Below are positions 27,470 to 36,980 of a stretch of 64,000 nt of DNA, one piece after another. The stretch is from Sphaerochaeta halotolerans. GTDB taxonomy: Bacteria; Spirochaetota; Spirochaetia; Sphaerochaetales; Sphaerochaetaceae. The notes under the pieces are model-generated. The model did not search any database. It was not told the origin of the DNA and saw only the letters and a list, made by a program, of their open reading frames with translations. Location of the stretch: the NCBI RefSeq assembly GCF_003429665.1, contig NZ_QUWK01000003.1:186001-250000 (forward strand), in the 5' to 3' direction. The first letter of the stretch is position 1. Every line of letters begins with the position of its first letter. The position numbers and the translations under genes are program-made.

Positions 27470-28360
27470 ATGCTAAAACGCTCATATAAGAACTACACAT
27501 ATATAGGATATCTCTATATCCTGCCTTGGATCATTGGGTTTCTGCTTCTCCAGCTTGTTCCCTTGGTCAACTCCCTCTGGTACTCATTTACACAGTTCCA
27601 GTTGCTGGGTGATCCGAAGTTTCTTGGACTTGCCAACTACAAGAAAATCTTTACTGCCGATGCTACTTTCCTGCAGTCCTTGAAGGTGACGTTTTACTAT
27701 GTACTGATTGCCGTTCCTCTTAAGATTGGCTTTGCTCTCTTGGTCGCAATCATTCTCAATCAGAAAATCAAGGGTATCAACTTGTTTCGTACCCTGTACT
27801 ATATTCCTTCCATATTGGGTGGAAGTGTGGCCATCAGCGTACTATGGAAGTACCTGTTCATGAACCAGGGAGTGGTGAACAACATCATTGGTGTAATAGG
27901 AATCCCTGCCATCGATTGGCTTGGGAGTCCTGAACTTGCCTTAGGGACCATCAGTTTGGTCACTGTCTGGCAGTTTGGTTCTTCCATGTTGCTCTTCTTG
28001 GCTGGACTTAAGCAGATTCCTGTCAGCCTCTATGAGGCTGCACGAATTGACGGGGCAGGAAGGATGCGCATTTTCTTCCAGATTACCATCCCTGCTCTTT
28101 CACCCATTGTATTGTTCAACCTCATCATGCAGATGATCAATGCATTCCAGGACTTTACCGGTGCCTTTGTCATCACACAAGGAGGACCACTGAAGTCTAC
28201 CTACCTCTATGGACTGATGCTCTACGATCAGGGCTTTAAGTTCTTCAAGATGGGCTATGCATCCGCACTCTCTTGGATACTGTTTGCCATCATCCTATTT
28301 TTCACCAGTTTGACGTTCCGTAGTTCTGAGAGCTGGGTACACTATGGAGATTCGATATGA
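27470..28360 (+). CDS. Sugar ABC transporter permease (MalF/UgpA type)
   Basis: A 296-residue protein with six membrane helices. The cytoplasmic EAA loop is visible as LYEAARIDGAGRMRIFFQITIPAL, the contact point for the ATPase. It overlaps the next permease gene by ATGA. It pairs with the following MalG-type permease to form the membrane channel. Confidence 0.93.
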   Translation: MLKRSYKNYTYIGYLYILPWIIGFLLLQLVPLVNSLWYSFTQFQLLGDPKFLGLANYKKIFTADATFLQSLKVTFYYVLIAVPLKIGFALLVAIILNQKIKGINLFRTLYYIPSILGGSVAISVLWKYLFMNQGVVNNIIGVIGIPAIDWLGSPELALGTISLVTVWQFGSSMLLFLAGLKQIPVSLYEAARIDGAGRMRIFFQITIPALSPIVLFNLIMQMINAFQDFTGAFVITQGGPLKSTYLYGLMLYDQGFKFFKMGYASALSWILFAIILFFTSLTFRSSESWVHYGDSI

Positions 28361-29202
28361 TCAAGAAAACAACTCCTGTATCAAAAATTATCTCATACAT
28401 CTTCTTGATCGTTTTAGCGTACATCATGATCTACCCGTTGCTCTGGATGATCGGGGCAGCGTTCAAGACCAATGAGGAGATGTTTGGAACCATTGGATTG
28501 CTTCCCAAGAACCCTGTCTTTGGTGCATTTGCAGCTGGCTGGACAGGCACGGGTCAGTATGGGTTCTCAACATTCCTGTACAATACCTTCTTGATGGTAA
28601 TTCCTACGGTAATTTTCACCGTTATCAGTGCAACCTTGGTTGGTTATGGGTTTGCCAGGTTCAACTTTCCGTTGAAGAAGCTCTTGTTCTTCATCATGAT
28701 TGCCACCCTGATGCTACCGGCGACGGTTATCATTATCCCTCGCTATATCTTCTTCAAGAAGCTGGGATGGCTTGATACCTATCTCCCATTCATTGTACCT
28801 GCAATGCTCGGAAGCTTTCCCTTCTTCAATTTCATGATGGTCCAGTTCTTCAGAGGCTTGCCCATAGAGATTGATGAGTCAGGCAAATTGGACGGATGCA
28901 ACAGCTTTGTCATCCTCAAGGATTTGCTGTTGCCGCTCTGCAAGTCAGCCATTTTCTCAGTCATCGTATTTCAGTTTGTCTGGACGTGGAACGACTTTTT
29001 CAATGTATTGATCTATATCAGTAGTGTGGCCAAGTATCCTGTGGCGTTGGGACTGCGAATGACGATGGACATCTCAACTGAATTTGATTGGAACCAGATT
29101 ATGGCGATGAGCCTAATCTCCATCCTCCCTCCTGTGATTCTCTTCTTCGCTGCACAGAAGTACTTTGTAGAGGGAATTGCTACAACTGGAATGAAGACCT
29201 GA
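28357..29202 (+). CDS. Sugar ABC transporter permease (MalG/UgpE type)
   Basis: A 281-residue protein with six membrane helices and the EAA loop in IEIDESGKLDGCNSFVILKD (ESGKLDGC in place of EAAxIDGA). Its TGA stop is directly followed by the stop of the convergent kinase gene; the two stop codons form the sequence TGATCA with no gap between genes. Substrate not determined. Confidence 0.93.
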   Translation: MIKKTTPVSKIISYIFLIVLAYIMIYPLLWMIGAAFKTNEEMFGTIGLLPKNPVFGAFAAGWTGTGQYGFSTFLYNTFLMVIPTVIFTVISATLVGYGFARFNFPLKKLLFFIMIATLMLPATVIIIPRYIFFKKLGWLDTYLPFIVPAMLGSFPFFNFMMVQFFRGLPIEIDESGKLDGCNSFVILKDLLLPLCKSAIFSVIVFQFVWTWNDFFNVLIYISSVAKYPVALGLRMTMDISTEFDWNQIMAMSLISILPPVILFFAAQKYFVEGIATTGMKT

Positions 29203-30876
29203 TCATTCCTCTCTTTTGAGTGGAAGATGCAGGGTGACTGTAACCCCGGCTTCCTCCTTCCTCGCAACGACAATCGAGGATTTCCCTTGGGTGAAGAGCA
29301 TCAGCCGTTTATTGATGTTCAACAGCCCTAGGGAACTTTTTTTCTGCAGTACATCTGCTCTGCTCTGGTTGATTGCATCAACGTCTTCTTGGCTCATGCT
29401 TTTTCCGTCATTGGCAACCACAATCTGCATCCTGTTATCCACTTGTGTTGCGCTGATGGTGATATGCAGGGGCTCGTCCTCCTTGAAGCCGTGGTTGAAT
29501 GCATTCTCCAGGATGGGTTGCAACAGCATTGCAGGCACGCGGACGTCAAGGAGTGAAGGATCAATATTCTTTTCACAGGTGAAAGCCTGCTTGAAACGGA
29601 TGTGTTGCAATTGGATGTAGTACTCAGTCTGTTCAAGTTCCTTGGAAAGAGGGACACCTGAGAAGTCGTCTACCTGTAATGAGTACTTGAGCAGTTTCGA
29701 GAGGAGCTGGATCATAGTAGAAACATCGTTTTCCCCGGAAGCAAGTTTTACTGCCTTCCAGTTGATGGTATCCAAGGTATTGAATAGAAAGTGGGGATTG
29801 ACCTGCATCTGCAGGGCACGGTACTCCATTGCCTCAGTCTGCCACCTGAGGTAGTCCTGTTCAAGGAAGGTCTTGATGACATGATGGTTGAGGTAGTCAA
29901 AGATGTTTCGATACTTTTCTGAATTTTCCTCGGTGAAGTCTGCTTCTCCTACTTGGCTCAGCTGTTGCATTACATTGGCAAGGAACTTTCGTTCCTGCCG
30001 ATTGGTACGGTGTGTGAGGAAGAGGCCAAGTAGCAGGGCGATGACTGTCAGGGCAATGGTATAGTAGAGCAGGGTTGTGGAGAGACGGTAGAGAATTGGT
30101 TCATACATTCCGAGGGTGTATTTCCACCCATACTTCCCAGAGAATGCTTGGAAGTAGTACATGTCCTCTTCATTATATACCACATGGTCTTCTGGATTTG
30201 AAAAGAGCAACTGTCCGTCACGGTTGTGGACCGTGAGAATCTCGCCCTCTTGGAAATGGTAGGCCCCTGAAAGCGATTGTTCCTTGATATCCAGCACAAT
30301 TACCCCGATACGTTCGTTGACTGGGTTGGTGATTGGCCTCAAGATGCGAATAATATGTTGTTCTACCGGTGTTCCTTCCTTGAGTGTGACCCTCTGTGAG
30401 TAGCTTTGGTTTTCTGGAGGAAGCTTTTTGTAGGTCTCATACCAAGAGGAATCCTCCATATAGGCAATGGCAGTGAAAGCAAGATCGCTGGAGAGTACCA
30501 GGTGCTGCGGGTTGTCCAAGTAGACGTAGATGTCATGGATATAGGGTCTTGCATTGGCAGGGGCTGCAAGGAAGGAGCGGATCAGGCGGAACTCGCGATA
30601 GTTGTCCAAGTTGACGACTTCTCCTCCACTGAGGACCCGTTGCAGACGATTCATCATTTCGGGGTTGGTGCTGAACATCAAGGAGAGACTGTCCATCTCA
30701 TCCAAGATAACATCATAATAGGCCTGTACCTCATCAAGTTTCTGGCTTGCCTGCCTGATCGAGTTGCTTCTGATGAAGTTCTGGGTCAGCAAGGTTGCCC
30801 CTCCTCCTAAGAGAATGGCTACAATAACCAAAGGGAGGCTGTGCCGGAAGAAGATACGGATGATTCGTTTATTCAT
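29203..30876 (-). CDS. YesM-type sensor histidine kinase
   Basis: A 557-residue kinase with two membrane helices flanking an extracytoplasmic sensing domain (about residues 35-285), then a linker and the His_kinase box QVNPHFLFNTLDTINWKAV with the phosphorylated histidine, and an HATPase domain (PILENAFNHGF, LGLLNINKRLML). This is the YesM/LytS class that controls sugar uptake. The start shown overlaps the stop of the response regulator gene by ATGA, which decides it over a start 21 codons upstream. Probable signal: the transported sugar or its binding protein. Confidence 0.9.
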   Translation of the reverse strand: MNKRIIRIFFRHSLPLVIVAILLGGGATLLTQNFIRSNSIRQASQKLDEVQAYYDVILDEMDSLSLMFSTNPEMMNRLQRVLSGGEVVNLDNYREFRLIRSFLAAPANARPYIHDIYVYLDNPQHLVLSSDLAFTAIAYMEDSSWYETYKKLPPENQSYSQRVTLKEGTPVEQHIIRILRPITNPVNERIGVIVLDIKEQSLSGAYHFQEGEILTVHNRDGQLLFSNPEDHVVYNEEDMYYFQAFSGKYGWKYTLGMYEPILYRLSTTLLYYTIALTVIALLLGLFLTHRTNRQERKFLANVMQQLSQVGEADFTEENSEKYRNIFDYLNHHVIKTFLEQDYLRWQTEAMEYRALQMQVNPHFLFNTLDTINWKAVKLASGENDVSTMIQLLSKLLKYSLQVDDFSGVPLSKELEQTEYYIQLQHIRFKQAFTCEKNIDPSLLDVRVPAMLLQPILENAFNHGFKEDEPLHITISATQVDNRMQIVVANDGKSMSQEDVDAINQSRADVLQKKSSLGLLNINKRLMLFTQGKSSIVVARKEEAGVTVTLHLPLKREE

Positions 30877-31610
30877 AAACCTTGTTCCTTCTTCAGCTGT
30901 TGGGGACTGGTGCCCCAATACTTGCGGAAGGTTCTGCAAAAGTTCTGGGTATCCTGATACCCTAGGGCTTGTGCAATTTCCTTGTTCTTATAGCCTACTT
31001 TGCTGGTAAGCATCTGTTTTGCAACTTCCATCTTATGTCCAAGCAGATACACCTGGAAATTCTGGGTGGTCTCTTCCTTGAACAGTCTACTCAGGTAACT
31101 CGTAGTTACACCAAGCTCTGAAGCAATATTCTGCAAGGTACAACTGCTGAGTTTCTTTTCAATGATGGCCAAGGTTTTTGTGACCAAAGGGTTGGAAGAA
31201 GCAAATGAGGATGTATTCACTACTGCAGGGGTGGATCCATCCAACACGTACCGAATTTTCTCAAAGGTGTGTTTGATTTCCTCGAACGAGGAAGGTTTTA
31301 CTAAATACTCCAGGACTCCGTACCCAATTGCCTCTTTTGCATAGCCGAAGTCATCGTATGCACTCATGATGCAAAACTGGGGTGGAGAAGGGAATTGCTT
31401 CAGCTCCTTGATCAACTGCAACCCACTCATGAAAGGCATTCGTATGTCGGTAAGGAGTACATCAGCGTGATGGTCTTTACAGAATGCGAGTGCGCTTCGC
31501 GCATCACGGAAGGATCCAATAACGGAGAATCCAATGGATTCCCAGGGGAAGTAGTGGGTAAGTCCTTCCAGAAGTTCTGTCTCGTCGTCAACGATAACCA
31601 AGCTATACAT
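30873..31610 (-). CDS. YesN-type response regulator with AraC DNA-binding domain
   Basis: A 245-residue regulator. Receiver domain: IVDDETELLEGL at the N-terminus, phosphorylation aspartate in VLLTDIRMPFMSG near residue 55, K in LEYLVKPSS. C-terminal AraC-type double helix-turn-helix: LQNIASELGVTTSYLSRLFK and KNKEIAQALGYQDTQNFCRT. Coupled to the kinase by an ATGA overlap. It is divergent from the GH4 gene, with a direct-repeat site like that before the binding-protein gene in the intergenic space. It is expected to activate the transporter and GH4 genes. Confidence 0.92.
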   Translation of the reverse strand: MYSLVIVDDETELLEGLTHYFPWESIGFSVIGSFRDARSALAFCKDHHADVLLTDIRMPFMSGLQLIKELKQFPSPPQFCIMSAYDDFGYAKEAIGYGVLEYLVKPSSFEEIKHTFEKIRYVLDGSTPAVVNTSSFASSNPLVTKTLAIIEKKLSSCTLQNIASELGVTTSYLSRLFKEETTQNFQVYLLGHKMEVAKQMLTSKVGYKNKEIAQALGYQDTQNFCRTFRKYWGTSPQQLKKEQGL

Positions 31611-31640
31611 GCTCTAAGGTAATACACCATTTAGGGAGAA

Positions 31641-31667
31641 ATGTCAAAAAAAGATACCCAATGTCAA
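31641..31667. promoter_or_regulatory. Direct-repeat operator upstream of the GH4 gene
   Basis: ATGTCAAAAAAAGATACCCA then ATGTCAA: two TGTCAA units starting 20 bp apart, as in the site at 26037-26066. It ends just upstream of where the -35 would lie for a TATGAT -10 at 31693-31698, the place where an AraC-type activator normally sits. It may serve both the GH4 gene and the divergent regulator gene. Confidence 0.55.
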
Positions 31668-31731
31668 GGTACATGGGCTGTTTATCTGTTACTATGATAG
31701 GGAGAATGAGAGTACTGGGAGGAAGAAGCGG

Positions 31732-33075
31732 ATGAAGGAAACTCGTATCTGTATTATTGGAGGTGGTGGCCGGCTTTGGGCCATCCAGTTCATGAAGGAT
31801 CTTGCGTATAACACCATGACTCACGGTACTTTGGTTCTGTACGATATTGATAAACAAGCAGCACACAACAACGTGGCAGTTGCAGAACGTGTATTCAAGG
31901 TAAACAACAGTGAAGGGCGATTCCGTGTTATTGCAGAGGATGTAATCGGGAAAGCACTGGCTGGTTGTGACCTAGTAATCATTTCCATAGAACCCGGAAA
32001 GACAGCGTGTCGCTATGGCGACTTGGTGCTTCCTGAGGAGTACGGAATTCTCCAGTCAGTAGGGGATACCACTGGCCCTGGTGGCATTATGAGAGCTCGA
32101 CGTGCTGTCCCTTTGTTCTTCGAGATTGCCGAGCAAGTAAAGCAATACTGTCCTGATGCCTGGGTTATCAACTACACCAATCCCATGACGCTCTGTACCG
32201 CAGCGCTCTATAAGGCGTTCCCCGGTATCAAGGCACTGGGATGCTGCCATGAAGTGTTCCATACCCAGAACTTCCTTGCTGAGAAAGTGGCTAAGTGGTT
32301 TGATGTGCCGGTTCCCGATAGAAGGGAGATTAAGATCGATCTTACCGGTGTGAATCACTTCACCTTCGTGACCAAGGCATACTGGAAGACCCATGACCTG
32401 ATGCCAAAGCTCATTGAGCTTGCTCAGGATAGTGCTACCTTCAGTGATGGAACTGCTGTTGCAAAGCAGCGATTGGAGGAAGAGAATTGGTTCGACTGTG
32501 ACCAGAAGATTGCACTCAGCTTCCTGAGGGATTTCGGTGCTCTTGGGGCGGCTGGTGACCGTCACCTGGCTGAATTTGTTCCTTGGTTCCTTACCAGCGA
32601 TGAGAACCTGCACACCTATGGGGTGATCAGGACTCCGTACTCATGGCGAGAAAGAACTGCCAAGGAGAAGAGGGAGCGTGTCTTTAAGGACGAGGATCTG
32701 AAGGCAGAGCTCTCTGACGAGGAAGGCGTGGATATCATGCGTTGTCTGATGGGCGACAAGAGCATGGTCACCAATATCAACCGACCCAATGAAGGACAGA
32801 TTAGTTACCTGCCCAAGGGCAGGATTGTCGAGAGCAATGGTGTGTTGAGTGAAGATTCAATCAGACCGATTGTCGCTAGTGATCCACCACTTGCAATCCA
32901 GAATTTAATCAAGCAGGTCAGTGATGTGCAAGAGATGACCCTGGAGGCAATCTGGAACAAGGACGATGAGTTGCTCTTTGCCGCATTTCTGAGTGATCCC
33001 TTGATGAACTTGAGCAGGGACAAGGCCAGGGAACTGTTTGAGAAGATGCTTGTGGCTTCCGATCTCAAATACTAA
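31732..33075 (+). CDS. GH4 family alpha-glycosidase
   Basis: A 447-residue NAD- and metal-dependent glycosidase. The nucleotide fold begins ICIIGGGGRLW; VINYTNPM, GCCHEVFHTQ (metal-binding Cys-His) and LTGVNHFTFV are the family motifs. GH4 enzymes use oxidation-elimination chemistry on alpha- or beta-glucosides, galactosides or glucuronides, some of them phosphorylated. With an ABC rather than a PTS transporter next to it, an unphosphorylated substrate is more likely. A GGGAGG site precedes the ATG, and an isomerase gene follows 24 bp on, presumably in the same operon. Confidence 0.9.
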   Translation: MKETRICIIGGGGRLWAIQFMKDLAYNTMTHGTLVLYDIDKQAAHNNVAVAERVFKVNNSEGRFRVIAEDVIGKALAGCDLVIISIEPGKTACRYGDLVLPEEYGILQSVGDTTGPGGIMRARRAVPLFFEIAEQVKQYCPDAWVINYTNPMTLCTAALYKAFPGIKALGCCHEVFHTQNFLAEKVAKWFDVPVPDRREIKIDLTGVNHFTFVTKAYWKTHDLMPKLIELAQDSATFSDGTAVAKQRLEEENWFDCDQKIALSFLRDFGALGAAGDRHLAEFVPWFLTSDENLHTYGVIRTPYSWRERTAKEKRERVFKDEDLKAELSDEEGVDIMRCLMGDKSMVTNINRPNEGQISYLPKGRIVESNGVLSEDSIRPIVASDPPLAIQNLIKQVSDVQEMTLEAIWNKDDELLFAAFLSDPLMNLSRDKARELFEKMLVASDLKY

Positions 33076-33099
33076 GAGTAGAACCTAGGGAGGTATAGG

Positions 33100-33633
33100 A
33101 TGATCAGCAGAGAGCTATATAAAGAGGCAGTGAAACGGACGCTTTCGTTCTTTGAGAAGGCTGGAATCGTTCTTACCGATGAAGAGAAGGGGAACGTTGA
33201 GGTCGCTGATTTCGGCCTCAACGACCTTTATAACACGGGTCTTGAGTTGGTCACCTACCTCAATACTGACCGCGTGTGTGCGAAGGAGCTGGTACTGTTT
33301 CCCCACCAGAGGTGCCCTGAACATCGCCATCCGGCATTTGGGTCATACATTGGCAAGGAAGAGACCTTTCGTTGCCGGTGGGGGGAAGTTTACCTGTATG
33401 TGGACGGAAAACCCACAGAGAACCGTAATGCCAAGGAAAAGGAAGGTGTTTATACTGTCTTCCATGAGATTGTACTCCGCCCCGGTGAGCAATATACCCT
33501 GAGCCCCAATACCAAACATTGGTTCGAGGCAGGGAGTGAAGGGGCTGTGGTCTCTGAGTTCTCCACCCCCAGTTTTGATGAGAAGGATATCTTCACCGAC
33601 CCTGCTATAGAGCGGGCACCCCGGGTAGAGTAG
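33100..33633 (+). CDS. D-lyxose/D-mannose family sugar isomerase
   Basis: A 177-residue cupin resembling D-lyxose ketol-isomerases (YdaE-like). Metal ligands are visible in CPEHRHPAFGSYIGKEETF (two histidines and a glutamate) and in NTKHWFEAG (third histidine). Such enzymes interconvert D-lyxose and D-xylulose or D-mannose and D-fructose. A strong GGGAGG site precedes the ATG. Placed after the GH4 gene it would act on a sugar released from the transported glycoside. Confidence 0.85.
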   Translation: MISRELYKEAVKRTLSFFEKAGIVLTDEEKGNVEVADFGLNDLYNTGLELVTYLNTDRVCAKELVLFPHQRCPEHRHPAFGSYIGKEETFRCRWGEVYLYVDGKPTENRNAKEKEGVYTVFHEIVLRPGEQYTLSPNTKHWFEAGSEGAVVSEFSTPSFDEKDIFTDPAIERAPRVE

Positions 33634-34067
33634 GTTGAAGGGGGTTCCCTATTCTGAACTGTAAAGCAAAGCAAACATCATGGTAGAAGCAACTGCAATA
33701 AAACAAAAATTTGCCAGTGTTGATTTTTGCCACCATATATGCGCCCATGTTCCTTCTCCAGCACCCTAAGGGTGAAATATAACCACCTTAATTACCAGAA
33801 AAACTTTCGTTCTTACCAATAATATTCGGTGGTTATTACAATAGGAGAATATACTTATCTACCGTTTCTGGGTTGCCATAGGGCTATTCTGATCTGGGTT
33901 GGTGTTTTTTGCTGATTTTTTCTGTTTCAGCTTTGCACTCCTCGATTACTTTTCCTATCATGAACCGCTACAGGTAGTTAAGTGAGTAATCATGGTAGCA
34001 GACTGGGCTAAGCCCGGTCTGCTCAACTCATTGTCACCCCGACCATCACGTTCTCTTCCCATATAGC
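33634..34067. other. Gap between convergent genes, with a hairpin
   Basis: About 430 bp of AT-rich sequence without a credible gene. At its distal part, 33997-34023, a 12-base-pair stem AGCAGACTGGGC/GCCCGGTCTGCT with a TAA loop (one G-T pair) could end transcription from either side. Nothing else was recognised. Confidence 0.6.
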
Positions 34068-35303
34068 CTAATTTGCCTCACGAATGGTCTTAAGATACTC
34101 TTTTCTTTCAAGAAGTATACAGATGAGCGTTCCACCCAAAATTGCCCAGAGAGTAGATCCAATATTGAATATTTTTATCTGGCTCATAGTGATAAGCAAG
34201 GAGAACAATGCGCCCATCTTCAGGTTAGAGCTGAATGCCTTCGAGAAATTGTTGGCTATTACAGTTAGCATGGCAATACCTGCAAGGACATCTATGAACG
34301 GCGTAGGAACTGCCCGCGTAAATGATATAGCCAGCGGCGCAATGGCGGCTACAACCAACATTAAGATACCTGCAAGTACGGCAGCAGAATACCTTTCTTC
34401 TTCTTGTCCTACATCTGGACTCGCCATCATCGCAATCGTTGGGCCACCAACCACGGTATTGTGGCCTCCAAAAAACGCGTTTACAATGGTCCCTATTCCG
34501 CTGAGTACAACAAAGGCGTTGATAGGAGGATTGTAACCTAGAGTCTTTAATATTCCAATCGCTTGGATATTGCCGAATCCCACCGATAGCAGCGCGAGTG
34601 GAATAGTCAACTCGATAATGGCAGCTATGTTAAACGTCGGCGCAATAAATGTTAGTGACGAAAATTGGAAGTTAATGTCGCTTATGTTTACTTTTCCAAC
34701 AAGCAGTGTGATAACAAAACCAAGTATCATTGCGCTCAGGATGGGTGGAAATCTACGCGAAACCGCAGGAAAAAGACTAAAAATAATGAAGACGAGGAAT
34801 GTACCTCCAGCCACAACAGGTTCAACTTCTATTGCTTTTATAATCGCAATCCCAAAAGTTACAAGGGCTCCCGCAATCATTCCCTGGATAACAGGTATCG
34901 GAATGTATCGCAGAAAGGCTTTGAATAGACCTGTTACACCTAGCAACAGGACCAAAAGACCGGACAAAACAATTGCACCCAGGATGTCACTAAAAGCGTA
35001 TCTCTGCAAGGCACCGGCGATAATCGCCATAGCTGGTATCGAGAATGCGAATTGTATTGGCTGTCTGTAGTACAAGGAAAAAATAATCGTTAGAACCCCG
35101 CCAACGGCAAAAATAATTGTCAACCACGAAATCGCCACATTATTGGCGAGGTTAGCATCGTTCATAAGCTTCAGAAGCAGGAAAACAGGACCCATTCCGA
35201 ACAATGTAACGGCGATGGACACACCTATACCTGCAGGTGTCAGACTTTTCCTGAAATCCTTTGCAGATTTCCCTATCGATGCCCCTTTCTCCATATTAAG
35301 CAT
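34068..35303 (-). CDS. BenE/NCS2-like membrane transporter
   Basis: A 411-residue protein with about twelve membrane helices. The sequence IPIPVIQGMIAGALVTFGIA and FGGHNTVVGGPTIAMMASPD resemble the benzoate:H+ symporter (BenE) family and the related NCS2 carriers. GGAGG lies seven bases before the ATG. It is 75 bp downstream of the aldolase gene on the same strand, with a strong hairpin between them, and the GntR gene lies further upstream; the three are likely one unit. The substrate is probably an aromatic or other weak acid, by analogy only. Codons are AT-richer than in neighbouring operons. Confidence 0.75.
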   Translation of the reverse strand: MLNMEKGASIGKSAKDFRKSLTPAGIGVSIAVTLFGMGPVFLLLKLMNDANLANNVAISWLTIIFAVGGVLTIIFSLYYRQPIQFAFSIPAMAIIAGALQRYAFSDILGAIVLSGLLVLLLGVTGLFKAFLRYIPIPVIQGMIAGALVTFGIAIIKAIEVEPVVAGGTFLVFIIFSLFPAVSRRFPPILSAMILGFVITLLVGKVNISDINFQFSSLTFIAPTFNIAAIIELTIPLALLSVGFGNIQAIGILKTLGYNPPINAFVVLSGIGTIVNAFFGGHNTVVGGPTIAMMASPDVGQEEERYSAAVLAGILMLVVAAIAPLAISFTRAVPTPFIDVLAGIAMLTVIANNFSKAFSSNLKMGALFSLLITMSQIKIFNIGSTLWAILGGTLICILLERKEYLKTIREAN

Positions 35304-35327
35304 TGTTGCCTCCTATTATAGTGTATG

Positions 35328-35356
35328 CCGTCGCGTTTTTGATTAAAACGCGACGG
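35328..35356 (-). promoter_or_regulatory. Intercistronic hairpin between aldolase and transporter genes
   Basis: A perfect 12-base-pair stem CCGTCGCGTTTT/AAAACGCGACGG with a five-base loop. On the coding strand it follows the aldolase stop by about 20 bases and ends 25 bases before the transporter start. It could be a partial terminator or an mRNA-stabilising element that lowers transporter expression. Confidence 0.75.
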
Positions 35357-35378
35357 TATCTTGTCAACTCACCGATCA

Positions 35379-36353
35379 TCAGTTACTCGCATATTTCTCT
35401 TGAAGTGCTGCGTACTTCTGCCCAGTTGTAACCGCACCTTTGGTGATTTCCTCTGGTACCCGATTATAGGGAGGCCTGCAGGGTCCTGCCTTGACTAAAC
35501 CCGCTGCGTTGAAACGAGCCTTCTCAATCTGAACGTTGTAAATAGAGAATTCGTGAAAACTGCCTCGCGGGAAAAGTGTTTTATATGCATCTCGGAGTTC
35601 AAGCGTTATGGTTCTTGCAAGCGTGTCGTCCCCTGTTTCAATAGCATGCTTTAGAGCAAGGAGCGGTGCCATGCCACAATTGCCACTTCCGGTCCATGTT
35701 GCTTTAGCCTTTTCCGGTGCCCATTTCCATGCGAAATACCAGTCGCTATCCAATGGCATAATCACAATATTGTCACCGGCCGCTGCTACATCTGCGAGAT
35801 ATTGAGGGCCCACAGATATGTATTTTGATGCGACTATATTGGGAATTTTTGCCAACCTTCCATATGTCTTGGGTGTCAGCTTGCCCTTGAATGCCTCAGG
35901 GTTGTCGTACACGATAATGGGTGCATCGGGAAGAGCCTCCGCTATATCGCTGTAGTAACCTACAATTGCATCTTCATCCATTTCCTGCCACATGGGTCGT
36001 CCAAGAAATAGACCGGTTGCTCCCATGTCCATCATTTCTCTGGAACGACTGATTGTGTCCCTTGTGTTGAGAGTTGTTGCGCCCGAGAATACGGGTACCC
36101 TTCCATTAGCCGTGGTGATTACCGTTTGGTTAAATTTTCTCCATTCAGATTCGGTTAGGGAGGCACACTCTCCGAAAGTACCATTAGTCAAGATTGCATC
36201 CACATGGTTGTCAATGAGCATATTGACTATTCTTGCAGACTCCTCATAATCCACCGAATCGACGCAATCCCATCGCGTCGCATCCGCGGTGGCTGGCGTG
36301 GGCATGATATTGAAAATTCCACGGACATCTTTTGCTTTGAACTTTAGACTCAT
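35379..36353 (-). CDS. Dihydrodipicolinate-synthase-family hydratase-aldolase, NahE/PhdJ-like
   Basis: A 324-residue class I aldolase. Beyond the general DapA fold (TNGTFGECASLT, IIVYDNPEAFKG, Schiff-base lysine in NIVASKYISVG) it carries the blocks LFPRGSFHEFSIYNVQIEKA and LVKAGPCRPPYNRVPEEI, which distinguish trans-o-hydroxybenzylidenepyruvate hydratase-aldolases (NahE, PhdJ) from DapA and NanA. Those enzymes split aromatic pyruvylidene compounds into an aldehyde and pyruvate. No other naphthalene-degradation gene is present, so the natural substrate is probably different. GGAGG precedes the ATG, and a 20-bp palindrome lies 30 bp upstream. Confidence 0.85.
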   Translation of the reverse strand: MSLKFKAKDVRGIFNIMPTPATADATRWDCVDSVDYEESARIVNMLIDNHVDAILTNGTFGECASLTESEWRKFNQTVITTANGRVPVFSGATTLNTRDTISRSREMMDMGATGLFLGRPMWQEMDEDAIVGYYSDIAEALPDAPIIVYDNPEAFKGKLTPKTYGRLAKIPNIVASKYISVGPQYLADVAAAGDNIVIMPLDSDWYFAWKWAPEKAKATWTGSGNCGMAPLLALKHAIETGDDTLARTITLELRDAYKTLFPRGSFHEFSIYNVQIEKARFNAAGLVKAGPCRPPYNRVPEEITKGAVTTGQKYAALQEKYASN

Positions 36354-36382
36354 AAAAAACCTCCTACACAGTTTGATATAGA

Positions 36383-36402
36383 AATGCTAGCATGCTAGCA
36401 TT
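36383..36402. promoter_or_regulatory. 20-bp palindromic operator candidate
   Basis: AATGCTAGCATGCTAGCATT is a perfect palindrome made of two tandem TGCTAGCA units. It lies 30 bp upstream of the hydratase-aldolase start, where a repressor would cover the promoter. The FCD-type GntR regulator encoded upstream is the likely ligand-responsive binder; this is inferred from position and symmetry. Confidence 0.6.
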
Positions 36403-36980
36403 CTAATGTCAAATTATTTTTGGTGTTATTTGTTCTTAGGGTCTCCTGTGAAGCAGAGCTCATGCACGAGCTCTGCTTGGAGTACCATCCTTGGGGTCAT
36501 TCCCTTGCAGATAGGAGTTCTGCCAAGAAGTCGCAGGCCTAAAAGATATGTACGGTTTCTTTGCTATACTCGTTATAGTGCGTGTGGGACAGCTCTCTCC
36601 TCAAAACCTTCATGGTGGATCTTCTTCAAGGATATACACTGACGGGCTATATTTTTCCGTGAACTATCATCGATAATCCGTACGCTGTTATCTATACTGA
36701 AGCCCGAGTGTCACCAAAAGAGCAAATGCTCAATAAGGGACTTTGTTTCGTTGAAGAATCATACCACAGTGGACCTGACGTACCGGGTCATTTTCTACGG
36801 TATGAGGATGATATGTCTTATAAGAAAGAGCACGAGAAGACCCCCGACTCCAGGCGGGAGAGTTGCCACGGGTACTGAATTCTCCAGCACAGTCAAGCCA
36901 CCTGTTGGTTTAAAGATTGCATATTGCTTGTCTATGACCCTATCTTCTGGCCACAGAAAATTATCTTTCCGGATTGCTTT
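36403..36980. other. Non-coding gap with one hairpin
   Basis: Nearly 600 bp between the aldolase promoter region and the end of the GntR gene. At 36451-36478 an 11-base-pair stem AAGCAGAGCTC/GAGCTCTGCTT with a six-base loop is present. No frame resembles a known protein. Because the GntR gene is read on the same strand toward the aldolase gene, the hairpin may end its transcript. Confidence 0.55.

Noticed and set aside
35328-35356. Riboswitch upstream of the transporter gene
   Set aside because: Only one simple hairpin is present, without the conserved core of any riboswitch that I know.
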